This document shows positions 1 to 8,106 of a stretch of DNA of 37,833 nucleotides, piece after piece (positions within the stretch are counted from its first letter, which is position 1; every line of letters starts with the position of its first letter). The translations under genes were made by a program, and so were the position numbers. The DNA is taken from assembly GCA_013697045.1 (NCBI GenBank), contig JACCXJ010000193.1:1-37833 (forward strand). The letters are read 5' to 3'. The notes under the pieces were generated by a model, which was given only the letters and a program-made list of their open reading frames with translations, was not told where the DNA came from and made no database searches. This DNA comes from Gammaproteobacteria bacterium. GTDB lineage: Bacteria; Pseudomonadota; Gammaproteobacteria; JACCXJ01.

Positions 1-65
1 ACTTGCCGCTCTTCCCCCAAGGGGTCACCCACATCACCCTGGAGTTGGCCTTTATGAAGGAGTGT

Positions 66-86
66 GTAGGGTACGCACCGCGTACC
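66..86 (+). repeat. REP-like hairpin, copy 1
   Basis: The bases GGTACGC-ACC-GCGTACC (70-86) form a perfect 7-bp stem with a 3-base loop, preceded by GTAG. The whole 21-base unit matches the reverse complement of 191-211 at 20 of 21 positions. Short palindromic units in opposite orientations are typical of REP/BIME-type repeats, but no second site elsewhere in this window was found, so the family assignment is an inference. Confidence 0.5.
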
Positions 87-190
87 TTTTCGTCGCATGA
101 CATGGTGATGACCCAAACTCCCAACGATGCGTTGCCCCTGCGATGGAATCGCGAATCCACCGCGATCATCAGATGTCTGGCGGGCGTAAT

Positions 191-211
191 GGTACGCGAT
201 GCGTACCCTAC
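191..211 (-). repeat. REP-like hairpin, copy 2 (inverted)
   Basis: The bases GGTACGC-GAT-GCGTACC (191-207) form the same 7-bp stem as copy 1, here followed by CTAC. It is the reverse complement of 66-86 with a single mismatch, so the two copies could also pair with each other across about 105 bases. Confidence 0.5.
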
Positions 212-401
212 GGCTCAGCCGTCGGATCGGAGCGGCGCATGGCCGGTGTTCCTTACGAAACACCGAGCCCCTATCGGCCTGGAAATCCCTGGCTCCCCAC
301 AATACCGCCGGGTCTATCCCCGTCGATCCGCGCCTGCGCGGGCACCGGCAATGAAATTCTAGCGAGATCCCCCTGCCGCGTCTATCTACGTCGATCGACT
401 C

Positions 402-1265
402 TTATATCGTGTCGGTGCGTGATCCCGACTCGTTGGTACCGTCGTGCCAGGCCGCGGGGTCCACCCGGTAATAGTCCCGTAATGTTGCGTACAACGTCGG
501 GTGCTGTTTACACAGAGGGCCCGGCCGCTCGAAGAAACACTCTGTTGCCGAGGCGAAGAACTCGCCCGCATCCTCGGCACCATAGGGATCGATAAGCGTC
601 GCCTCGCCCCGTGTCACCTTCTCCCGTAGCGCCCGGTATTCAGCCCCGAGCACCTGTGCCCAGACATCGTATCGGGCCCCGGCACCGAGCACCGGTGTAC
701 CGTTTGCGATTCCGTCCTCCTCGTCCAGCTGGTGGGCGAATTCGTGGAGGACGACGTTCTCACCGCGATCGCGATCCCGCTCATCGGGCTCTACCTCGTC
801 CCAGGAGATGATCACCCGACCCACCTCCCAGGACTCGCCGATGCGGGGCTCCCGCCACGACGTGTGCACCCCGGCTTCGTCCACGAGATCGCGGTTCACG
901 ATAAAGGCCGAGGGGTAGACCAGGATCGAGCGCAACTTCCGATAATAATCGGTCTTGCGGTTCAATATGAGCAAACAGGCCTGAGCGGCGATGAGCACCC
1001 GCATGGCATCGGTGATCTCCAATCCACCGCAGCCAAAGAAGCGCTTTTCGGCGAGAAAGATCAGGATGTGCCCCCGCAACTCCTGCCTGATCCGATCCGG
1101 AATACGCGGGTACAGGCGCAGCCGTTCGATGAGCATCCTCTCCCACTCTGTCGGAAAAGGGGCGCTTCGCAGCCGCTCGCGACGCCGTGCCCTGAGCGCA
1201 GGCCGGACCAGGAGCACCGTGGCCGATAGCACAGCGACCAGGAGTAAAGCGGTCAACGGTTCCAT
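402..1265 (-). CDS. mtfA: MtfA-type zinc peptidase (M90 family)
   Basis: This 287-residue protein resembles MtfA, the zinc-dependent aminopeptidase that in E. coli binds the glucose repressor Mlc and affects ptsG expression. The zinc-binding motif HEFAH lies at residues 174-178 and is followed by QLDEEDG. A later acidic stretch (EFFASATECFFE) probably supplies the third metal ligand. Residues 4-20 are hydrophobic and followed by an arginine-rich segment, suggesting an N-terminal membrane anchor that makes it slightly longer than the 265-residue E. coli protein. It is the last gene of the minus-strand run, 33 bases after lapB. No good Shine-Dalgarno sequence precedes the ATG. The family is confident; the Mlc-related role is only known from enterobacteria and may not apply here. 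Confidence 0.88.
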   Translation of the reverse strand: MEPLTALLLVAVLSATVLLVRPALRARRRERLRSAPFPTEWERMLIERLRLYPRIPDRIRQELRGHILIFLAEKRFFGCGGLEITDAMRVLIAAQACLLILNRKTDYYRKLRSILVYPSAFIVNRDLVDEAGVHTSWREPRIGESWEVGRVIISWDEVEPDERDRDRGENVVLHEFAHQLDEEDGIANGTPVLGAGARYDVWAQVLGAEYRALREKVTRGEATLIDPYGAEDAGEFFASATECFFERPGPLCKQHPTLYATLRDYYRVDPAAWHDGTNESGSRTDTI

Positions 1266-1298
1266 GCCGGAGTGCGACTCGGGATATTGGGGAAACGA

Positions 1299-2468
1299 TC
1301 ACTCGCCTTCGATCCCGTGGATGGGCCGCACACAGGCCCAGTGCTTGCAGCTCGGGCACTGCCAGTGCACGGCCTTGGCGAGAAAGCCGCAGTGGCGGCA
1401 CTTGTAGCCGAAACGATCGCGCATGAGGCCGGACGTGAACTGCTTCACGATCTCCAGATATTCGCGGCCGGGGCCGTGGGGACCCGCGAGCAGGTGTTCC
1501 AGTAAGCGGTCCAGACCGCGCAGGGAGGGTCGTTTGCGCAGCTCGCGGCACAGGTACTCGATGGCCGCCTCCGGCCCCTGTTGTGCGGCGAGGGCCTCCG
1601 ACAAGAGGAGCACCGGCGTGATCCCCGCGTGCTTGGGGCCGAGCGATCGCAGGTGCTCGGCGAACTCCCCGAGACGCCCGAGGGCCCGGTAGCACAGCAT
1701 GAGCGGCGGCAACGCCTCGACCAGAAAATCGGGGTCCTGCTCCTCTATTCGCTGGTAGGCCGCGAGCGCCTCGGCGGGCCGACCCGCCGCCATCGCGAGC
1801 CGTCCCTCCATCAGGTTGGAACGAACGCAATCCGGATCGGCGAAGCGCGCCTCTTGCAAACTCTCGGTGGCCTTTTCACTCTCCCCACGCGCGAGATGCC
1901 GTTCCGCCTTTTCGCAGTGGTATTGGGCGATCATGGGCCGCGTGTCGTCACCGCAGCGCGAGCGCAGATCCGTGGCGCAGGCGATGGCCGTGTCCCAATC
2001 CTGCTCCTGCTGGTAGATGTCCATAAGATGACCCAAGGTCTTGCGCACCTGGACCTTGGCCTCCAACAGCTGCCTGAAAAGACCTTCCGCGCGATCCATG
2101 AGGCCGGAGCGCATGTAATCCATGCCCAGCTCCTGGACCGCGAGCCAACGTTGCTCGGACGTCAGGGCGGGCCGCGCGATGAGGTTCTCATGAATGCGAA
2201 TGGCCCGGTCGACCTCGCCGCGGCGCCGAAACAGGTTGCCGAGCGCGAGATGGGTCTCCACGGTTTCGCTCTCGACCTCGAGCATCTGCAGGAACACCTC
2301 GATGGCCTTGTCGGGCTGTTCGTTGAGCAGGTAGTTGAGGCCCCTGACGTAGCTCGGCCCGAGCTGGGGCGGAGGTCGTGGAGCGGTGCGGCGCGCCAGA
2401 TACCAGCCCGAGGCGGCGGCGATCGGTAACAGTAACCAGAAGAGCCCGGACAGGTAGTCAGCCGGCAT
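1299..2468 (-). CDS. lapB: Lipopolysaccharide assembly protein LapB (YciM)
   Basis: LapB is an inner-membrane-anchored TPR protein that promotes FtsH-dependent turnover of LpxC and so balances LPS against phospholipid synthesis. The 389-residue length equals that of E. coli LapB. There is one N-terminal membrane segment (residues about 6-24), a long run of TPR-like helices, and a C-terminal rubredoxin-like metal site with cysteines at 357, 360, 371 and 374 (YKCRHCG...CPSCKHW). Its ATG lies inside the end of lapA, an 11-base overlap, so the two are translationally coupled and very probably work together as in other gammaproteobacteria. Confidence 0.96.
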   Translation of the reverse strand: MPADYLSGLFWLLLPIAAASGWYLARRTAPRPPPQLGPSYVRGLNYLLNEQPDKAIEVFLQMLEVESETVETHLALGNLFRRRGEVDRAIRIHENLIARPALTSEQRWLAVQELGMDYMRSGLMDRAEGLFRQLLEAKVQVRKTLGHLMDIYQQEQDWDTAIACATDLRSRCGDDTRPMIAQYHCEKAERHLARGESEKATESLQEARFADPDCVRSNLMEGRLAMAAGRPAEALAAYQRIEEQDPDFLVEALPPLMLCYRALGRLGEFAEHLRSLGPKHAGITPVLLLSEALAAQQGPEAAIEYLCRELRKRPSLRGLDRLLEHLLAGPHGPGREYLEIVKQFTSGLMRDRFGYKCRHCGFLAKAVHWQCPSCKHWACVRPIHGIEGE

Positions 2469-2751
2469 CCTTCACCGCCGCCGCGGAGGGCGCCGTCTGT
2501 CGCTCGATCTTTTTCAGGGTACTTTTGAGCTTGGCGATCCTGCGGCGCTGGCGGTTGAGGATCCAGAGGTTCATCGACCCCCCCAAGAGCGCCCCGACGA
2601 GCAAGGTCACGGCCACGACCACAGACAAGGGCGGGTGTATGGCCCCCACGTAGTAGTCCACCGTGACCGTCTGGCCGTTGTTGACGTGGAACGCCACAGC
2701 GACGGGCACCACGAGCACGAGGAGGAAGATCAGTTTCAAGACGAGGCGCAT
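2458..2751 (-). CDS. lapA: LapA-domain inner membrane protein (YciS)
   Basis: This 97-residue protein has two hydrophobic membrane segments (about residues 4-22 and 43-66) and a basic C-terminal helix (NRQRRRIAKLKSTLKK), the arrangement of the LapA/YciS family. LapA cooperates with LapB in controlling LpxC proteolysis and LPS assembly. It overlaps lapB by 11 bases and follows ihfB by about 110 bases, the usual order in gammaproteobacteria. Confidence 0.92.
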   Translation of the reverse strand: MRLVLKLIFLLVLVVPVAVAFHVNNGQTVTVDYYVGAIHPPLSVVVAVTLLVGALLGGSMNLWILNRQRRRIAKLKSTLKKIERQTAPSAAAVKDAG

Positions 2752-2861
2752 AGCCCCTCCCGTCGTTTCCCGAACGAAAGTCCCGCGAGACCCAGGTTAC
2801 ATCGACGCTGCAAACGATCATAACCTCCGCGACCGTTGCTGGATAAGGCTCTGCTCGAGGG

Positions 2862-3194
2862 TCAAGCGCGCGTGGGCCGCGCCGGCTCCACCGTCTGGCG
2901 CTTTTTCTGGCCTTGGCGCCCGTTGACCCTTTCGCGGAGTTGCTTGCCCGGTTTGAAGTGCGGGACGTGTTTCGCCGGCAGCGAAACCGGCTCACCAGAC
3001 TTGGGATTGCGTCCGACCCGGGCCGGGCGATAGTGCAGCGAGAAGCTGCCGAACCCCCGGATCTCGATACGTTGTCCCAAAGACAGGGCGTGGGCCATGT
3101 GTTCCAGCATCGATTTCACAGCCAATTCGATGTCCTTGCTGCCCAACTGGAGCTGTTTGCGCGCCAGCGATTCGATGAGCTCTGATTTTGTCAT
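2862..3194 (-). CDS. ihfB: Integration host factor subunit beta
   Basis: IHF-beta forms a heterodimer with IHF-alpha and bends DNA at specific sites. The sequence starts MTKSELIE, as in E. coli, and contains [15 protein letters not shown] and GRNPKSGE, the beta-arm region with the DNA-intercalating proline environment. From this ATG the protein has 110 residues, with a basic C-terminal tail of about 16 residues beyond the E. coli end. An in-frame GTG at 3218 would add eight residues; it sits in a stop-to-start arrangement identical to that at cmk (see findings), so that start cannot be excluded. The gene follows rpsA directly, the conserved order in proteobacteria. Confidence 0.95.
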   Translation of the reverse strand: MTKSELIESLARKQLQLGSKDIELAVKSMLEHMAHALSLGQRIEIRGFGSFSLHYRPARVGRNPKSGEPVSLPAKHVPHFKPGKQLRERVNGRQGQKKRQTVEPARPTRA

Positions 3195-3224
3195 GTGCGG
3201 GCTCGCGACGATTTTCACAAGCTC

Positions 3225-4928
3225 TCAGCCCGAGTCCCGGGCCGAGCGCTCTGCCGACTCGGTTTCGTCCATCTGTTGCTTCAAGAGATCGCCGAGCTTG
3301 GTGGTCGTTATCGCGCCACCCGTCCCGTAGGCCTCCAGTGCCTGTACCTCGTCTCGCGCCTCCCTGGCTTTGATGGACAATGACACACTGCGCTTCTTGC
3401 GATCCACGCCCGTGATCAAGGCCTCGATCTCCTGGCCTTCCTTGAGCATCTTGCGGGCGTCGTCGATCGCGTGTCGCGCCAGCTCCGAGGCGCGCAGATA
3501 GCCCTCCACCCCGTCGGCTAATCTGACGACGGCGCCCTGGGACTCGACTCTCTCCACCACGCCCGTCGTCAGGGTGCCCTTTTCATGCTCCGCCAGGAAG
3601 CTCGAGAACGGGTCCCTTTCCAGTTGTTTGATACCGAGCGAGATGCGTTCACGCTCGGCGTCGATGGCGAGCACCACGGTCTCGATCTCCTGGCCGCGCT
3701 TGTACTGCCGGACCGCCTCGTCGCCCGTGACGGACCAGGACAAGTCCGACAAGTGTACCAGACCGTCGATCCCCCCCTCGAGCCCGATGAACACGCCGAA
3801 GTCGGTGATGGATTTGATGGTCCCGCTGACCCGCATGTTCTTGCTGTATCGGCCCGCGAAATCCTCCCACGGATTGGTCAGGCACTGTTTGATGCCGAGT
3901 GAGATACGCCGGCGCTCTTCATCGATATCGAGCACCATGGCCTCGACCTCCTGGCCGACGTGGACGACCTTCGAGGGATGCACGTTCTTGTTGGTCCAGT
4001 CCATCTCGGAGACGTGTACGAGCCCTTCGACGCCCGGCTCGATCTCGACGAAGCACCCGTAATCCGCGACGTTGGTGACCTTCCCGAAGACGCGCGTGCG
4101 CTGCGGATAGCGCCGTCCCAGGTTGACCCACGGGTCCTCGCCCATCTGCTTCAAGCCGAGCGAGACGCGGTTGCGCTCACGGTCGAACTTGAGCACCTTG
4201 ACCTCGATCTCGTCACCGACGGTCACCACCTCGCTCGGGTGTTTGACCCGTTTCCACGCCATGTCGGTGATGTGCAGCAAGCCGTCCACGCCGCCCAAAT
4301 CCACGAAGGCGCCGTAATCGGTCAGGTTCTTTACCACGCCCTTCACCGTCGCCGCTTCGGACAGGCTATCCAGGAGGCTCTCGCGCTCGGCGCCGCTCTC
4401 GCTCTCCATCACGGCGCGCCTCGAGACCACGATATTGTTGCGGCGTTGGTCGACCTTGATGACCTTGAATTCCAGCGGCTTACCCTCGAGGTAACCGGTG
4501 TCGCGCACCGGCCGGACATCCACGAGCGATCCGGGCAGGAAGGCGCGCAGGTCCTCGATTTCGACGGTGAACCCGCCCTTGACCTTGTCGGTGATAGTGC
4601 CGGTCACGTGGCTGCCGTCTTCCATGGCATCTTCGAGGCGCTTCCAGGCCATGGCCTTCTTGGCCTTCTCGCGCGACAGGCGCGTGGCTCCGAAACCGTC
4701 CTCGATGGCATCCAGCGCCACATCGATGCGGTCGCCGACGTTCACCTCGACCTTGCCCAACTCGTTTCGGAACTGCTCGAGCGGGATCACACCCTCCGAT
4801 TTGAAGCCGGCATAGACCACCACACCGTCCGGTCTCACCTCCACCACGGTGCCGGTGACGATCGTCCCCGGCCGCATGTGTTGGTCTGCCTGCGTCTGTT
4901 CCAATAGCTCCGCGAAACTCTCGGCCAT
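3225..4928 (-). CDS. rpsA: 30S ribosomal protein S1
   Basis: S1 binds mRNA on the 30S subunit and is needed to load structured or weakly Shine-Dalgarno-led messages. The 567-residue protein contains six S1/OB-fold repeats; typical repeat motifs are visible as [35 protein letters not shown] and [18 protein letters not shown]. The length is close to the E. coli protein (557). The ATG at 4928 is preceded by AAGG at a spacing of 12, a weak ribosome site. The 150-base gap to cmk contains three 16-bp tandem repeats. The stop TGA leads into a GTG six bases later, in frame with ihfB. Confidence 0.98.
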   Translation of the reverse strand: MAESFAELLEQTQADQHMRPGTIVTGTVVEVRPDGVVVYAGFKSEGVIPLEQFRNELGKVEVNVGDRIDVALDAIEDGFGATRLSREKAKKAMAWKRLEDAMEDGSHVTGTITDKVKGGFTVEIEDLRAFLPGSLVDVRPVRDTGYLEGKPLEFKVIKVDQRRNNIVVSRRAVMESESGAERESLLDSLSEAATVKGVVKNLTDYGAFVDLGGVDGLLHITDMAWKRVKHPSEVVTVGDEIEVKVLKFDRERNRVSLGLKQMGEDPWVNLGRRYPQRTRVFGKVTNVADYGCFVEIEPGVEGLVHVSEMDWTNKNVHPSKVVHVGQEVEAMVLDIDEERRRISLGIKQCLTNPWEDFAGRYSKNMRVSGTIKSITDFGVFIGLEGGIDGLVHLSDLSWSVTGDEAVRQYKRGQEIETVVLAIDAERERISLGIKQLERDPFSSFLAEHEKGTLTTGVVERVESQGAVVRLADGVEGYLRASELARHAIDDARKMLKEGQEIEALITGVDRKKRSVSLSIKAREARDEVQALEAYGTGGAITTTKLGDLLKQQMDETESAERSARDSG

Positions 4929-4952
4929 ATGTCAATTGAACCTTGTTACGAA

Positions 4953-5000
4953 AATCGGCATTTGCCAGAATCGGCATTTGCCAGAATTGTGATTTACCAA
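4953..5000. repeat. Three 16-bp tandem repeats in the rpsA leader
   Basis: Units at 4953-4968 and 4969-4984 are identical (AATCGGCATTTGCCAG); the third, 4985-5000, is diverged (AATTGTGATTTACCAA). Each intact unit contains GGCA-TT-TGCC, a small palindrome. They lie 25-72 bases upstream of the rpsA ATG on the transcribed side, the place where E. coli rpsA carries its autoregulatory leader, and are AT-richer than the surroundings. Confidence 0.8.
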
Positions 5001-5078
5001 AATGGTTTTCGGCATCTCCGGCAACGTGCCCTCGGCACCCCTGTCTCGCCACGCGCCGACGTTCTCCTCCAAAGGACA

Positions 5079-5768
5079 TCAGCCCCCACCGGCATCCCGG
5101 TCCGATACCAGGCAGAGGACCCGCTCGAAGACCGCGTCGATACCCAAGTCCGAGGTGTCGACCACCACCGCGTCGGTCGCCGGCCGTAGCGGGGACACCG
5201 TGCGCGCGCTGTCCCGGACATCGCGCTCCCCGATGTCCTGGCGAAGGGTTGCAAGCCTAACATTTATCCCTTGTTGTTTCAACTGGTTATAGCGGCGCTC
5301 TGCGCGCGCTTCGGGGCTGGCCGTCAGGAACACCTTGAGCCGCGCGTCGGGAAACACGACGGTGCCCATATCGCGGCCGTCGGCGACCAGCCCCGGGGCC
5401 CGCCTGAAGCCCTTCTGCACCACCAGCAGGGCGGCCCGGACCTCGGGCAGGGCCGCGACTTTCGAGGCAGCCGCCCCGCACGACTCGGTGCGCACGACCT
5501 CGGTCAGATCCTCGTTGTTGCAGTGCACCCTGATGCCGCCGTGCACCTCTCGGAACGCGATGTCCAGCGTAGCGGCAAGCCGACCGAGCCGCGGGCCGTC
5601 ACCCGGCGAGAGGCCGGAGCGCTCGGCCAGCGCCGCGACTACCCGGTACAGGGCGCCGCTGTCGAGGAAATGCCAGCCCAGGCGGCGGGCGAGCCGCACG
5701 CACAGCGTCCCCTTGCCCGTACCGCTCGGGCCATCCACCGCGATGACCGGGGCCGGCGACGATGTCAC
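5079..5768 (-). CDS. cmk: Cytidylate (CMP) kinase
   Basis: Cmk phosphorylates CMP and dCMP with ATP. The 229-residue protein begins with the beta-strand and P-loop IAVDGPSGTGKGTLC (residues 9-23), and contains GRDMGTVVFPDA and a LID-region ASPEARAERR, both typical of bacterial CMP kinase. The start is GTG at 5768; the aroA stop codon lies six bases upstream, giving tight coupling. It sits between aroA and rpsA, a conserved arrangement in gammaproteobacteria. Confidence 0.96.
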   Translation of the reverse strand: MTSSPAPVIAVDGPSGTGKGTLCVRLARRLGWHFLDSGALYRVVAALAERSGLSPGDGPRLGRLAATLDIAFREVHGGIRVHCNNEDLTEVVRTESCGAAASKVAALPEVRAALLVVQKGFRRAPGLVADGRDMGTVVFPDARLKVFLTASPEARAERRYNQLKQQGINVRLATLRQDIGERDVRDSARTVSPLRPATDAVVVDTSDLGIDAVFERVLCLVSDRDAGGG

Positions 5769-5774
5769 AAGCTC

Positions 5775-7091
5775 TCAGGCCCAGCGTACCCGGAGTCCGG
5801 CCCGCTGGGCCGCCTCGACGAAGCCGGGAAAGCTGGTCGCGATGTTATCGCAATCGGCGACCTCGATGCTGCCATGGACGGCCAGCCCTGCCATCGCGAA
5901 GGCCATCGCCACGCGATGGTCCGAGGCGCTATCCACCACGCCGCCTTGCAGCGCGCCACCTCGGATCACGATGCCGTCGGCGGTCGGGCGGGCCTCGATC
6001 CCGAGCGTTCGGAGGCCTCGCGCCATGGTCTCGATGCGATCGCTCTCCTTGTGGCGCAGCTCTTCGGCGCCGCACAGGACGGTCTCCCCGCGGGCCGCGG
6101 CCGCCGCGATGAAGAGCGCCGGAAACTCGTCGATGGCGAGCGGCACGAGGCGCTCGGGGATCTCGACCCCGCGCAGGGCGCCGCCGCGCACCCGCACGTC
6201 CGCCACCGGCTCACCACCCTCGTCGGCCCAAGAGGACGAGTGAGCTTCCAAAACCTCGATGTCCGCCCCCATGAGACGCAGGAGGTCCAGGACTCCGGTG
6301 CGCGTCGGGTTGACCCCGGCGTGGTCGATCACCAGGTCCGAACCGGGCTTCATCGCGGCGCCGACCAGGAAGAAGGCCGCCGAGGACAGATCCGCCGGGA
6401 CGTCCACGCGCGTGGCCTCGAGCGGCGTGCCGGGGGTGAGTCGGACGACACCTCCCTCCGTGGCGATGGTGGCACCGAAGCGGCGCAGCATACGCTCGGT
6501 GTGGTCGCGACTCCCGGCGGGCTCGCGGAGGCGGGTCGGTCCCTCGGCATAGAGGCCCGCGAGGAGCAGGGCCGACTTGACCTGGGCGCTTGCGATCGGC
6601 AAATCGTAGTCGATCCCCCGCAGACTGCGGCCGCCCCGGATCACGAGCGGAGCCGTGCCCTCGGACGTGCATAAGATAGCTCCGCCCATGCGCTCCAGCG
6701 GCGTGATGACCCGACGCATCGGCCGCCGCGTGAGTGACGCATCGCCGGTCAGGATGGTATCGAAGGGCTGTCCCGCGAGGAGCCCGGCCAAGAGTCGCAT
6801 GGAGGTGCCGGAGTTGCCGAGATCGAGCGGACCGGGCGGCGCATGCAGGCCGCGCAGGCCACGACCCTCGATCCGGAGCCGCCCCGGCTCCGCATGCTCG
6901 ACCGCCACCCCCAGGGACCGAAAGGCCGCGAGCGTGGCCAGCGTGTCCGCGCCCTCGAGGAAACCCTCGACCTCGGTGACACCCTCGGCGATGGCGCCGA
7001 GCATGAGCACCCGGTGCGAGATGGACTTGTCGCCGGGGACGCGCACACGCCCCCGCAACCTACCGCCGCCCTCAATGATGAGCCGGCTCAT
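5775..7091 (-). CDS. aroA: 3-phosphoshikimate 1-carboxyvinyltransferase (EPSP synthase)
   Basis: EPSP synthase joins shikimate-3-phosphate and phosphoenolpyruvate in the common aromatic pathway. The 438-residue product begins MSRLIIEGG and shows the active-site segments GDKSISHR, LGNSGTSMRLLAGLLAG and RHKESDRI. The alanine after SGTSMRLLAGL and the overall motif set resemble the shorter class found in bacteria outside the enterobacteria, but I did not classify it further. The ATG at 7091 was chosen because the family starts there; an in-frame upstream extension to 7220 lies inside tyrA and shows no similarity. It lies 22 bases after tyrA. Confidence 0.96.
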   Translation of the reverse strand: MSRLIIEGGGRLRGRVRVPGDKSISHRVLMLGAIAEGVTEVEGFLEGADTLATLAAFRSLGVAVEHAEPGRLRIEGRGLRGLHAPPGPLDLGNSGTSMRLLAGLLAGQPFDTILTGDASLTRRPMRRVITPLERMGGAILCTSEGTAPLVIRGGRSLRGIDYDLPIASAQVKSALLLAGLYAEGPTRLREPAGSRDHTERMLRRFGATIATEGGVVRLTPGTPLEATRVDVPADLSSAAFFLVGAAMKPGSDLVIDHAGVNPTRTGVLDLLRLMGADIEVLEAHSSSWADEGGEPVADVRVRGGALRGVEIPERLVPLAIDEFPALFIAAAAARGETVLCGAEELRHKESDRIETMARGLRTLGIEARPTADGIVIRGGALQGGVVDSASDHRVAMAFAMAGLAVHGSIEVADCDNIATSFPGFVEAAQRAGLRVRWA

Positions 7092-7113
7092 CTGGGGCCT
7101 TCTTTCTTGATTG

Positions 7114-8016
7114 TCATGGGCGGGACGGGGACGTCCCGAGACCGCGCGATCGCCGCTCGGCGGCCAGGGCGTCCCGCACCGTCTTGGCATCCCAGAGGCT
7201 CGCGAGCACCGCCTCGCCATCGTCGTGCGCGATGGCCTCGCGCAACGACTCGATCTCGGCCCGAAAGCACGTGAGCGCCGCGAATAGGTGCTCGCGGTTG
7301 GCCAGGAAGATGTCTCGCCAGAGCGCGGGGCTGCTCGAGGCGATGCGGGTCAGGTCCCCGAAGCCCCCGGCGGTGTAGCGGAGCGCGGCCTCCGGACCGC
7401 CCACGCGGATCACGGCGTTGACCAGGGCGCAGGCGAGCGCATGGGGCAGATGGCTGGTCGCGGCCAGGAGCTCGTCATGGCGGTCCGCCTCCATGACCTC
7501 GACCTCGGCACCGGCCGACTCCCACATCGCCTGCACGCGCTCCGTAGCGCTCCGCATCGTTTCCGGCAGCGGAGTCAGGATCACGCGCTGCCCGGCGAAG
7601 AGCTGGGCCGAAGATGATTCGACCCCGCTGCGCTCCGCGCCGACGATCGGGTGACCCGGGACCACATAGGGCAGGTGCTCGCCGAGCAGTGCCCGGGCAG
7701 CGGCGACCACCGCGCCCTTGACGCTGCCGACATCGGTCACGAGCGTCCGTATTGGCAGGCCGGGGCGGATCCCCGCGAAGACCGCGCGGATCGCCCCGAT
7801 GGGCACGGCGACGACCACGGCATCGGCCCCCGCCACGGCGGTGCCCAGGTCGGGGGCCCCCTCGTCGATGATGCCGAGACCCTGTGCCCGTTCCAGGCGG
7901 TCGTGATCGATGTCCTGTCCGATGACGTACCCACAGGTGCCGGCCGCCCTGAGGGCGCGCGCCAGCGAGCCGCCGATGAGACCGACACCGATGAGAGCGA
8001 GCCGTTCGATCAGCAC
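7114..8016 (-). CDS. tyrA: Prephenate dehydrogenase
   Basis: This enzyme oxidatively decarboxylates prephenate to 4-hydroxyphenylpyruvate for tyrosine synthesis. The N-terminus has the NAD-binding fingerprint GVGLIGGS (residues 10-17), and VPGHPIVGAERSGVESS is the conserved prephenate-site histidine region. At 300 residues it is a single-domain TyrA with no fused chorismate mutase or ACT domain, unlike the E. coli bifunctional protein. The start is GTG at 8016, preceded by GAGAGGG. It follows hisC by 90 bases and precedes aroA, the order common in Pseudomonas-like gammaproteobacteria, where aroA is sometimes fused to tyrA; here the two are separate. Confidence 0.94.
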   Translation of the reverse strand: MLIERLALIGVGLIGGSLARALRAAGTCGYVIGQDIDHDRLERAQGLGIIDEGAPDLGTAVAGADAVVVAVPIGAIRAVFAGIRPGLPIRTLVTDVGSVKGAVVAAARALLGEHLPYVVPGHPIVGAERSGVESSSAQLFAGQRVILTPLPETMRSATERVQAMWESAGAEVEVMEADRHDELLAATSHLPHALACALVNAVIRVGGPEAALRYTAGGFGDLTRIASSSPALWRDIFLANREHLFAALTCFRAEIESLREAIAHDDGEAVLASLWDAKTVRDALAAERRSRGLGTSPSRP

Positions 8017-8106
8017 ATGGGCCCTCTCAATCCGTCCGCCGCGTCAAGATCCAGCTCCGGCCGGACCATTCCCCATAATTGTCTTTGAAGCTAGGCCACT
8101 CGCCTT

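Larger units (their letters stand above)
1..401. other. Gene-free stretch with a pair of inverted REP-like hairpins
   Basis: No reading frame here resembles a protein. The only clear structure is a 21-base sequence at 66-86 that returns in reverse complement at 191-211 with one mismatch. The rest may be the intergenic space downstream of mtfA, but no obvious terminator with a T-tract is visible. Confidence 0.6.

Noticed and set aside
3960-4907. Long plus-strand open frame of 315 codons opposite rpsA
   Set aside because: It is antisense to a clear S1 gene; length arises from GC-rich codon bias, and the product (rich in His, Asp, Leu) resembles no protein.
5271-6674. Plus-strand open frame of 467 codons opposite cmk and aroA
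   Set aside because: Shadow frame over two certain genes on the other strand; no domain or ribosome site.
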